Source: Kosmotogaceae bacterium (lineage in GTDB: Bacteria > Thermotogota > Thermotogae > Petrotogales > Kosmotogaceae). From it: a DNA stretch of 5,393 bases. The notes under the pieces are model-generated. The model was given only the letters and a program-made list of their open reading frames with translations, had not been told where the DNA came from and ran no database searches. The position numbers and the translations under genes were made by a program. The stretch is from assembly GCA_003444085.1 (NCBI GenBank), contig DLVL01000016.1, forward strand, positions 618-6,010, read 5' to 3'. Shown piece after piece: positions 1-5,259 of the stretch; position 1 is the stretch's first letter, and every line of letters starts with the position of its first letter.

Positions 1-65
1 TGTGCTTTGAGTCTTGCACAGGCCTTTTCTCCTCGATGAGAGGAACCGTTGTCAACAATCCAGAA
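1..65 (-). pseudogene. IS630-family transposase fragment (DDE core), cut by the window edge
   Basis: Read leftwards on the minus strand from 65 to 3, this stretch gives FWIVDNGSSHRGEKACARLK. The string VDNGSSHRG is, from family knowledge, the segment around the second catalytic aspartate of a group of IS630-like DDE transposases, which cut and rejoin DNA. Here the aspartate is encoded at 51-53. The expected continuation (a WLNQxE-type segment with the last acidic residue) would lie outside the window. The sequence that normally precedes the motif is not found in this frame upstream of 65, where the composition becomes unlike a real protein. The element is therefore broken or joined to something else here. 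No terminal inverted repeat or TA duplication is visible. The family assignment rests on one short motif. Confidence 0.5.
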
Positions 66-226
66 CCCTCCGGAGAAAGCAGAAGATTCGACAGTTCTGG
101 CTTCCCCAGCTCTGCCAGACCAGGCACGCCAGTGCACTCCGCGGCCAGTTCCACTTTGTGGGTAAGATCTTCCTCGACCAGAAAGTCCAGAACTATATGA
201 AACCTTGAGGATAACAGGTTTTACGG
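66..226 (-). other. Unidentified open frame, possible gene remnant
   Basis: One minus-strand frame stays open from about 226 to the window start and has protein-like composition (for example DLTHKVELAAECTGVPGLAE, then LGKPELSNLLLSPEGSG). It has no ATG; a stop lies just upstream of 226. It is one base out of frame with the transposase-like segment at 1-65. It may be the start of the same disrupted gene or an unrelated remnant. I do not recognise it. A 64-residue plus-strand frame (14-208) covers the same bases but has an unconvincing composition and no ribosome binding site. Confidence 0.25.
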
Positions 227-266
227 AGAATTAACACTGTCACAAGAGTATACTGAGTGGAGAACA

Positions 267-296
267 AAGGCCCTCTGGATAACACCAGAGGGCCTT
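267..296 (-). terminator. Bidirectional hairpin terminator after the RND gene
   Basis: GGCCCTCTGG (269-278) and CCAGAGGGCC (285-294) form a perfect 10-bp stem around a 6-base loop (ATAACA). The stem extends by two A-T pairs on the outside. On the minus strand the hairpin begins about 17 bases past the RND stop codon and is followed by TTTGTTCT. On the plus strand it is followed by TTCTTTATT. It can thus end transcription of the efflux gene and also block transcription arriving from the left. Confidence 0.9.
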
Positions 297-311
297 CTTT
301 ATTAATCCTAA

Positions 312-3300
312 TCAAGCTTTCTGAGCAGATTCGTTCTTCTGGGGCTTGTCGTGCTTGAATAGGCTGTATATAGCCGGAATGACCAGCAGAGTCAGCAACG
401 TTGAACTGAAGAGTCCGCCGATAACCACAATAGCCAGTTCCGAAGAAACGACCGCGCCCTCTCCAATTCCTAATGCCAGTGGGAGCATTGCTATCATTGT
501 TGTCAGTGCTGTCATCAGTATCGGACGCACCCTGGTACTGCCTGATTCAAGAAGCGCATCGCGGATATTCAAGCCCTTCCTGCGTAAGCGCTCCACCAAG
601 TCTATAAGCACGATGGCATTGGTAAGCACAATACCTACCAGCATCAGAATACCCATCATGGCAAAAATACCCAGCGTCTGCCCTGCAAGTAGAAGGGCCA
701 GTAACGCCCCAATAGAAGCCAAAGGCAAGCTTATCATGATCACTATAGGTGTCAGTAGCGAACGGAAGGTTATGGCGATAACGGCATAAGCCAGCAAGAC
801 AGCCAAAGCTATGGCAACCGTCATGCTGGAAAAGGACTCCTCCATCATCTCCATAGTGCCGCCCTGAGTAACTTCCACGCCTGCGGGGAGGTTCAGATCA
901 TCTATCTTCATTTGGATGGCACGGTTGACCGATCCAATATCCTTTGCGGTAATAGATCCGTTAATAGACGTTGCTAGCTTTCCGTTGATTCGCATAATAT
1001 TCGTTTGTTGCTCTCCCAATGCTACTACTGCAATTTCACCAAGCCTTATAGAATCAGGAAAACCTATCAGGAGTGCGTGGGCTGTTTCAGCGGAGTCAAG
1101 CTTATGGATGATTCCATTCAGGTACACGTCGAGTTGATCTCCATTGAGCTTTGCTCTGGCAACACGGCCTCCTGTTTGCATAAAGAAGAACTCTTCCTGG
1201 AGACCAGCCATCTGTTCCATAGACAATCCAGCCGCCATTATCATAGCAGGGTTAGGAATAATGTCAAGGCTGGGTTCCGTGCGAGCTAGGTGTAGTTCCA
1301 GATCAGTAATGCCCTCGACATCTTTGAGCTTTTCGAAGAGCTCTTTCCCGATTGAGGTAAGATCTTCGTATCTGTCGCCGCGGATCGAGATATCTACCCC
1401 GGTACCCATCATAGTAGCTGCCATAGCCTGACCGGTCGCCACGGTAATCTCCGCTTCTGATACGATATCTTCAAACTGTTTGCGCAATTCGTCGGCAGTC
1501 TCCTCCATGTCTGCTTCGCTTGCCAGGATCACCATAATGTTGGCAGTTGTTTCACCACCAGCTCCCATCATGGCCGAGGCTCCGGCCATCATGCCTGCCC
1601 CCCCACCAATAGTTGTCTGTATCGTTTCTACATAGGGATGGGATAGCAGGACCTGCTCCGCTTTTATGGCTGCTACAAGGGTTTCCATTATATCAGTGCT
1701 GCCGGGTACAACAACTTCTACTGTTAGCATCTTTTCGCCCATATCCGGTATGAAGCTTGTTCCAATTACCGGTAGAAGTGCAAAACTGCCAATGAAGAGT
1801 AGAAGGGCAATTATCACAGTGATAGCGCGATGGGAAAGCGTCCATTCCAATGCCTTCGTGTAAAGGCGCTGGTACCAGGTCTGATTGTTAGTGGCTTTCT
1901 TACTAACAGTGAAATTCGATAACGGCGGGATTACCATAAGGGCGATGAGAAGAGACGCTGCAAGGGCAGCTGTCATGGTGAGCGCGAAGGGAATGAACAG
2001 TTCACCAACGATACCGCCAGCAAATGCGAGGGGGACAAAAATGATAACAGTTGCCACTGTTGAAGAAACGATTGGTGTAGCCACTTCCTTCACACCTTCG
2101 ATCGCAGCGGTTCTAAAGGGCTCTCCATGTTGAATCCTTCGGAATATGACCTCCAGAACGACAATGCTGTTATCAATGACTCGTCCGACAGAAATGGCCA
2201 TAGCGCTTAATGTCAGGAGGTTAATGGTGATACCGAAGAACCTCATAATCAGAAAACCGATGATGATGCTTAAGGGAATAGACACTGCTGTAACCAGCGA
2301 TGCCCGCAACGCCATAAAAAACAGAAAGACAATTACGATCGCCAACCCACACCCTATAAGTGCATCGCGGGTCAGGTCGCTAACGCTTGTCTCGATGTAT
2401 ACCGATTGGTCAAGTACCGTGGAAAGAAGAACTCCATCAGGCAACTGTGTTTTGATCTGTTCGATCTCGTCCATTACGGTTTTTGCAACTGTAACTGTAT
2501 TAGCATCGCCGTCTTTCATAATGCTTATGGATACTGAAGTCATCCCGTTGGTCCTGGAAACTGATGAACCAGACGGGAGCCCAAGTTTCACCGTACCGAT
2601 ATCACCAAGACGAACTTGTCTTGCGCCAAGGGTCATATCTTCTATCTCTTCGATCGATCCATATGTTTCACCAGTCATGAAGGCGGCAACAGAAGATAGA
2701 GACAACCCAGCATTATTAAGCAGAACGGGGTCGAGCTCGACAATCACCTGCTGCTCGCTACCGCCCTCTACGGTGACATGGTAGACGCCATCAATGTTTT
2801 CGAGTGCGGGCACTATGTCTGCAGTGGCAATCTGTTGAAGCTGTTCTGATGAAAGATCACCACTCAGACTGAACATCACGATAGGGAGGACATTGATGTC
2901 GATAGCGAATAGCTGAGGATTCTGCTCCAGTTCCGGCAGAAGAAGCGGAAGCTCACGCACTGCATCCGGCAACTCCAGAGCGGCAAGCCCTTCTTCTATC
3001 ATTCTATTCGTTTCTGTCATGTCAGTGCCGAATTCGAACACGGCAAATGTGAAAGCGGAGCCTTCGGACACCGTGGAGACCAACTGATTGAGTCCTTTCA
3101 TCCCGGAGATTACACTTTCAACCTTAATCGCAACCTCGTCCATGACGACTTCCGGTTTTGCCTGTGGATAGATCGTTATAACGCTTGTTACAGGCAGTTC
3201 GATATCTGGAATCAACTCCATCTGCAAAGAGAACAGCGACCAGACAGATATCCCCGTTACAATAGCTACGACAAGAAAGGTCAACCATCTCTTCTTCATT

Positions 3301-3323
3301 GCCAGTTTTGTTAGCCAAATCAT
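312..3323 (-). CDS. RND-family efflux transporter permease (SwrC/HAE-like)
   Basis: This is a complete 1003-residue RND exporter, an inner-membrane proton/substrate antiporter for hydrophobic or amphiphilic compounds. The layout is canonical: TM1 at about 12-32, a large extracytoplasmic loop to about 318, TM2-TM6 at about 321-466, TM7 at 500-521, a second large loop to about 832, and TM8-TM12 at about 834-987. TM4 reads GRVIDNSIVVLE, so one acidic residue (D384) remains where AcrB has an Asp-Asp pair. TM10 reads GIVLTNAIVLID, with Thr901 where AcrB has its essential lysine. Both features match the SwrC/YerP-type branch. The second loop has a Gly/Met/Ala-rich stretch (about 573-590). The start is set by AAGGAGTG at 3332-3339, ten bases before the ATG. 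No membrane-fusion protein or TolC-like gene is present, consistent with solo action. It is probably co-transcribed with the AbrB-type gene 39 bases upstream. The substrate cannot be read from sequence. Confidence 0.95.
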   Translation of the reverse strand: MIWLTKLAMKKRWLTFLVVAIVTGISVWSLFSLQMELIPDIELPVTSVITIYPQAKPEVVMDEVAIKVESVISGMKGLNQLVSTVSEGSAFTFAVFEFGTDMTETNRMIEEGLAALELPDAVRELPLLLPELEQNPQLFAIDINVLPIVMFSLSGDLSSEQLQQIATADIVPALENIDGVYHVTVEGGSEQQVIVELDPVLLNNAGLSLSSVAAFMTGETYGSIEEIEDMTLGARQVRLGDIGTVKLGLPSGSSVSRTNGMTSVSISIMKDGDANTVTVAKTVMDEIEQIKTQLPDGVLLSTVLDQSVYIETSVSDLTRDALIGCGLAIVIVFLFFMALRASLVTAVSIPLSIIIGFLIMRFFGITINLLTLSAMAISVGRVIDNSIVVLEVIFRRIQHGEPFRTAAIEGVKEVATPIVSSTVATVIIFVPLAFAGGIVGELFIPFALTMTAALAASLLIALMVIPPLSNFTVSKKATNNQTWYQRLYTKALEWTLSHRAITVIIALLLFIGSFALLPVIGTSFIPDMGEKMLTVEVVVPGSTDIMETLVAAIKAEQVLLSHPYVETIQTTIGGGAGMMAGASAMMGAGGETTANIMVILASEADMEETADELRKQFEDIVSEAEITVATGQAMAATMMGTGVDISIRGDRYEDLTSIGKELFEKLKDVEGITDLELHLARTEPSLDIIPNPAMIMAAGLSMEQMAGLQEEFFFMQTGGRVARAKLNGDQLDVYLNGIIHKLDSAETAHALLIGFPDSIRLGEIAVVALGEQQTNIMRINGKLATSINGSITAKDIGSVNRAIQMKIDDLNLPAGVEVTQGGTMEMMEESFSSMTVAIALAVLLAYAVIAITFRSLLTPIVIMISLPLASIGALLALLLAGQTLGIFAMMGILMLVGIVLTNAIVLIDLVERLRRKGLNIRDALLESGSTRVRPILMTALTTMIAMLPLALGIGEGAVVSSELAIVVIGGLFSSTLLTLLVIPAIYSLFKHDKPQKNESAQKA

Positions 3324-3362
3324 GAGTAATTCACTCCTTAAGAGAAATGTAGTATCTGATAG

Positions 3363-3634
3363 CTAGCGAAGCTCGTCAGGATTATCATCATGGATATTCA
3401 GCATGTTTTGAAGTTCACTGAGCATTCTCGAAGTATTCGCCACGAGTTCTGCAACTGATTCTGCCTTGATTATGAGCAACCCTTCGCCGAAATTGTTGCC
3501 GAATACCAGTACCTTGGTTGCTGGTGACCCATATCCTTCCTTGCTTCGGCAGGAATAACCAGCTGACTGCGTTCACCGATAGTGCTTGCACCGTAGAATT
3601 TCGGAATAGCTTCCTTCATAGCATCTGGATTCAC
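3363..3634 (-). pseudogene. SpoVT/AbrB-type DNA-binding protein, frameshifted
   Basis: From a GTG at 3634, preceded by GGGAGG six bases away, the frame gives an AbrB-like swapped-hairpin start: FYGASTIGERSQLVIPAEAR followed by KDMG. The STIGERSQLVIPAEAR segment matches the family's conserved strand-loop-'IPxxxR' pattern. After the glycine codon (3527-3529) the frame is lost, and the protein resumes in another frame from 3524 as PATKVLVFGNNFGEG, then LLIIKAESVAELV, ending NPDELR at a TAG (3363-3365). The total of 272 bases is not a multiple of three. Family members have about two residues between this glycine and the P-x-x-K that follows, so a 4-base deletion at 3525-3526 would give an intact gene of about 91 residues; a 1-base loss is also possible. 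AbrB-type proteins are small dimeric transcription regulators or antitoxins. Its place 39 bases before the RND gene suggests it regulated that operon. In the present sequence it would be truncated within the DNA-binding fold. Confidence 0.8.
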
Positions 3635-3698
3635 AATGATCCTCCCATCGTTTTGACATTAGTATGAAATGTATGAGAGAGCCTGAATAACTCTATAT

Positions 3699-3727
3699 AT
3701 CATAACACCATTATTTTGCTTACACTG
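3699..3727 (-). promoter_or_regulatory. Candidate promoter of the AbrB-RND operon
   Basis: On the minus strand TATGAT (3704 to 3699) makes a reasonable -10 box, embedded in an AT-rich run (TATGATATATAG). At 17 bases upstream the -35 position reads CAGTGT, a poor match to TTGACA. It overlaps the 9-bp tandem repeat described separately. The start of transcription would fall near 3692, giving a leader of about 58 bases before the GTG. A weak -35 next to a repeated site would suit a promoter that depends on a bound regulator, but that is inference. Confidence 0.4.
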
Positions 3728-3734
3728 CTTACAC
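3717..3734. repeat. Perfect 9-bp tandem repeat (TGCTTACAC x2) at the promoter
   Basis: TGCTTACAC occurs twice with no spacer (3717-3725 and 3726-3734; GTGTAAGCA on the minus strand). It sits over the -35 position of the candidate promoter for the AbrB-RND operon, so it may be a two-site operator for a regulator, perhaps the AbrB-type protein itself. The unit length is close to one helical turn, which would place two bound subunits on the same face of the DNA. Confidence 0.55.
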
Positions 3735-3923
3735 TACGTCATTAATTCTTCGGTGTTTTCTGCAAGTAGATACTGATTATCAACCTGACACTTAGAGGAG
3801 CGAAGCGGAAGGCCACAATAGGCCAGAAGTGGAAGTGCAGGAACAGCAGTGAAGCGGGTTGAGCAAAGAACAGTTTTCGGTTCATGTTTACCAGTTCCCA
3901 GTCAGCTGTTCTCATGCTTTTCC

Positions 3924-3942
3924 ACGGTCATTCTGTGACCGT
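3924..3942. repeat. Inverted repeat, 7-bp arms
   Basis: ACGGTCA (3924-3930) and TGACCGT (3936-3942) are perfect arms around TTCTG. No T-tract follows on either strand, so it is not a typical terminator. It may be a protein-binding palindrome or part of a degenerate repeat element. Confidence 0.5.
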
Positions 3943-3974
3943 ACGAACGCCGTCCAGGTCTGATGGTACTGGTG

Positions 3975-3994
3975 CTGACGACAAATGCCGTCAG
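3975..3994. repeat. Inverted repeat, 6-bp arms
   Basis: CTGACG (3975-3980) and CGTCAG (3989-3994) flank an 8-base loop. Just outside, GGTGC (3971-3975) and GGCAC (3999-4003) could pair imperfectly. The nearby 7-bp inverted repeat ends about 30 bases to the left, so the pair may belong to one structured element. No T-run follows. Confidence 0.35.
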
Positions 3995-4109
3995 TGTTGG
4001 CACGGTGCGCAGCATCGTACTGGCGATCCTTCAAGTTCCAACTCACTCAAACCTGCTCTTGAAATCTACTCTTCAATATATCGACCCGCTGCCAAACTTC
4101 TTATCTACG

Positions 4110-4124
4110 ACTCTTCACAAGAGT
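4110..4124. repeat. Short inverted repeat overlapping a promoter -35 region
   Basis: ACTCTT (4110-4115) and AAGAGT (4119-4124) pair around CAC. The arm is AT-rich and is followed on the plus strand by TTGTTTT, so a weak terminator is possible. It also covers the -35 position of the promoter at 4131-4139, so an operator is the other reading. Confidence 0.35.
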
Positions 4125-4139
4125 TTGTTTTGCTATAAT
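4112..4139 (+). promoter_or_regulatory. Extended -10 promoter for the HEPN gene
   Basis: TGCTATAAT at 4131-4139 is a perfect extended -10 element (TGn plus TATAAT). The -35 position (TCTTCA at 4112-4117 with a 16-base spacer) is poor, as is common when an extended -10 is present. Transcription would start near 4146, leaving a leader of about 80 bases before the ATG at 4227. It is the best promoter-like sequence on the plus strand and points at the HEPN module. Confidence 0.6.
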
Positions 4140-4226
4140 GGTCTTGATGAGTTCGAGAATATGTCTCTTGGTGAAATGCTGATGAAAGGTACAGAGTCGT
4201 CGAGCTTGAACTTGAATAGGTGCCAT

Positions 4227-4283
4227 ATGAAAGGAATCGAACTTTCTAGAGAGCTTCTCAAGCAATCCGATTATGGATTATGA
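4227..4283 (+). pseudogene. Displaced 5' part of the HEPN gene
   Basis: An ATG at 4227, with AGGTG at 4218-4222 four bases before it, opens MKGIELSRELLKQSDYGL and then stops at TGA (4281-4283). The helix ELSRELLKQSDY is the usual first helix of PF05168-type HEPN proteins. It continues without a break into the next frame if one copy of the tandem GATTATG (4269-4275, 4276-4282) is removed: the join then reads LLKQSDYDYETASAMHSSGR. With 7 bases removed, 4227 to 4626 gives exactly 131 codons, a normal length for the family. This is therefore the true N-terminus of the neighbouring HEPN protein, out of frame in this sequence. Confidence 0.8.
4269..4282 (+). repeat. 7-bp tandem duplication (GATTATG x2) causing a frameshift
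   Basis: Two perfect adjacent copies, 4269-4275 and 4276-4282. The extra copy shifts the HEPN reading frame by +7 (net +1). It also creates an ATG (4273) in the downstream frame that overlaps the upstream frame's TGA region. Such duplications arise, and revert, by slippage during replication. Confidence 0.9.
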
Positions 4284-4626
4284 TTACGAGACTGCTTCTG
4301 CAATGCATAGTAGCGGCAGGTACATATACACAGTTTTCTCGTCACATCTTGCTCTTGAAAAGTCATTGAAGGCTATTTATGCGTATTTGAAGGACGATAT
4401 GCCGCCAAGAGTTCACAATCTGCTCGTGCTGCTGGAGTCCCTCGATCTGGATCTTCCTGATGAGATGGTGGGATTCTTGAGAACTATCAGCGATGTAAGT
4501 ATCACTGCGAGATATCCATATAAGCTTTCTGATGCCGTCGTAACGTTTAATGAAGAAAGATCGCGCCTCATTCTTGACAAGACTTCGGAGGTGCTGAAAT
4601 GGTTGAAGAAAAGACTAGAGAAGTAA
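4273..4626 (+). CDS. HEPN-domain protein, N-terminally shortened
   Basis: As it stands the ORF gives 117 residues. It is an all-helical HEPN protein (PF05168-like): SGRYIYTVFSSHLALEKSLK holds the family's aromatic-rich helix and 'EKxLKA' motif, then VHNLLVLLESL matches the 'tHdLxxLl' helix, then ITARYPYKL matches the 'aRYP' turn, and the last helix EVLKWLKKRLEK closes the domain. HEPN proteins commonly pair with a minimal nucleotidyltransferase (MNT). In the toxin branch HEPN is an RNase with an R-x4-6-H motif; I see no such motif here, so nuclease activity is doubtful. The first helix is lost to the 7-bp duplication, and the ATG at 4273 has no clear ribosome binding site, so translation would depend on reinitiation from the upstream fragment. 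The end overlaps the next reading frame by 28 bases, typical of HEPN-MNT pairs. Confidence 0.8.
   Translation: MDYDYETASAMHSSGRYIYTVFSSHLALEKSLKAIYAYLKDDMPPRVHNLLVLLESLDLDLPDEMVGFLRTISDVSITARYPYKLSDAVVTFNEERSRLILDKTSEVLKWLKKRLEK
4587..4593 (+). promoter_or_regulatory. Strong ribosome binding site for the start at 4599
   Basis: GGAGGTG lies five bases before ATG 4599, inside the 3' end of the HEPN gene. It is the best Shine-Dalgarno match near this junction. It supports a genuine translated gene starting at 4599, translationally coupled to HEPN, rather than a chance open frame. Confidence 0.7.
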
Positions 4627-4640
4627 TCAACAATCTCAGA
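4599..4640 (+). pseudogene. Start of a lost partner gene, probably an MNT nucleotidyltransferase
   Basis: The first codons, MVEEKTREVINNLR, have a strong ribosome binding site and overlap the HEPN gene by 28 bases. Charged N-terminal helices of this kind are typical of minimal nucleotidyltransferases encoded directly after HEPN genes; their hallmark GSxARG...SDxDL motif should follow some 20-30 residues later. It is absent. From codon 15 or so the frame becomes an amino-acid permease. I infer that all but the start of the nucleotidyltransferase has been deleted. The identity of the lost gene rests on position and helix character only. Confidence 0.5.
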
Positions 4641-5158
4641 ACAATCAATGCAACTTACATGTGGGGCACCAGATCGCTTCTGGCCCTATGCAGGCTTCGG
4701 ATCTTTCCGTCCAAACTTGCTGCAATCAATAAGAAAGGGACTCCCTGGGTACTGTTGACGATCATATGGCTCCTCTCTTCGGTAATGCTGTTGGGAATAG
4801 GGGAGACAGGTTTGAATCTCTTTGCTGCTTTTGCTTCTATAGGCGCTGTTGCAGTGATAATTCCAACAATGCTGGCAGTCTTTCAGCTAAATCAAAACAA
4901 AGCGCTGAGATCGAGAGCTCCCGGGATCGTTCGGCGTAAGGGATTCTTTGTGATACCAACACTGGGTGCATTTTTGCCACATTGATTATGGTCATTTTGC
5001 TCTATCAGGTCGGGATCGACTTCAGTATCTTCTTTTTCCTGTTCTTCATTGTCTGGGAGATCCTGGGATTTATCTACTTCAAGTACAGGTTGAAGTATCT
5101 CGATAAAGTCAAAGAGAACCCTTTTAAGAAGAGTGATCTTTCAGTGTTTGATGATTGA
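4641..5158 (+). pseudogene. APC-family amino-acid permease, C-terminal remnant with frameshift
   Basis: INATYMWGTRSLLAL, followed by IFPSKLAAINKKGTPW, is the conserved loop after TM8 of APC-superfamily amino-acid transporters. Two membrane helices follow at about codons 50-68 and 71-97 counted from the ATG at 4599, then the loop RSRAPGIVRRKG. That frame ends at TGA 4983-4985 after TLGAFLPH. The protein plainly continues in another frame: adding one T to the T5 run (4971-4975) gives TLGAFFATLIMVILLYQVG, a last helix FFFLFFIVWEILGFIYF, and a charged tail ending SVFDD at TGA 5156-5158. Intact members have about 12 helices and 450-500 residues; only the last four helices remain, so the N-terminal two thirds are missing. 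The ORF actually open in this sequence is 4599-4985 (128 residues), a chimera of the preceding gene's start and this remnant. Transport function is not expected. Confidence 0.8.
4971..4975 (+). other. T5 run at the permease frameshift
   Basis: The run of five T is where the two permease frames join. Six T would restore a continuous helix (GAFFATLIMV). Homopolymers of this kind are common sites both for slippage mutation and for sequencing error. Confidence 0.7.
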
Positions 5159-5259
5159 TAACAGGCAGTCCGCTGATTCAGTAGTTTCGTTCTTCTGATG
5201 TCAAACGAGTAGTGCAACTGCTATCACGATGCTCGGCCCGTGCTACCGAGAGGGGGAAC
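5159..5259 (+). other. Intergenic region before the lipoprotein gene
   Basis: About 100 bases. The only structure seen is a 5-bp stem CTCGG/CCGAG (5232-5236 and 5246-5250) with a 9-base loop. It has no T-run and lies just before the ribosome binding site of the next gene, so it could hinder translation starting there rather than end transcription. No good promoter boxes were found. Confidence 0.3.

Larger units (their letters stand above)
3734..4130. other. Gene-poor stretch with remnant-like frames and small inverted repeats
   Basis: About 400 bases with no convincing gene. On the minus strand one frame is open from 4030 to 3737 except for a single TGA (3902-3904). It contains SYGHRMTVEKHENS before the stop and QYLLAENTEELMT before the final TAG, which could be a decayed gene. 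Another minus frame gives a 47-residue hydrophobic ORF (3885 to 3742, starting MNRKLFFAQ) without a good ribosome binding site. Plus-strand frames here (84 and 106 residues) have no recognisable domain. Three short inverted repeats lie inside and are listed separately. I do not recognise the sequence. It could be a dispersed repeat or the scar of a mobile element. Confidence 0.35.

Noticed and set aside
2146..2784. 212-residue plus-strand open frame
   Set aside because: It lies wholly antisense to the RND gene, has the Ser/Thr/Arg-rich composition of a reverse-strand shadow and matches no family.
3124..3318. 64-residue minus-strand frame overlapping the RND start
   Set aside because: Same strand but out of frame with the RND gene; composition is not protein-like and the RND frame explains the region.
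3717..3734. Start of a CRISPR array or iteron set
   Set aside because: Only two adjacent 9-bp copies with no spacers and no further copies nearby.
3742..3885. 47-residue hydrophobic minus-strand ORF (starts MNRKLFFAQ)
   Set aside because: Weak ribosome binding site and a competing open frame on the same strand; kept only as a remark in the gene-poor stretch.
3884..4138. 84-residue plus-strand frame
   Set aside because: No ribosome binding site, no recognised motif and an unlikely composition; it also spans two inverted repeats.
3963..4283. 106-residue plus-strand frame as one gene
   Set aside because: Only its last 18 residues (from ATG 4227) resemble a HEPN helix; most of the rest lies before the promoter at 4131-4139 and has no domain.
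4273..4626. HEPN as an active RNase toxin
   Set aside because: No R-x4-6-H motif is visible; the only arginine-histidine pair near the loop (RVH) has the wrong spacing.
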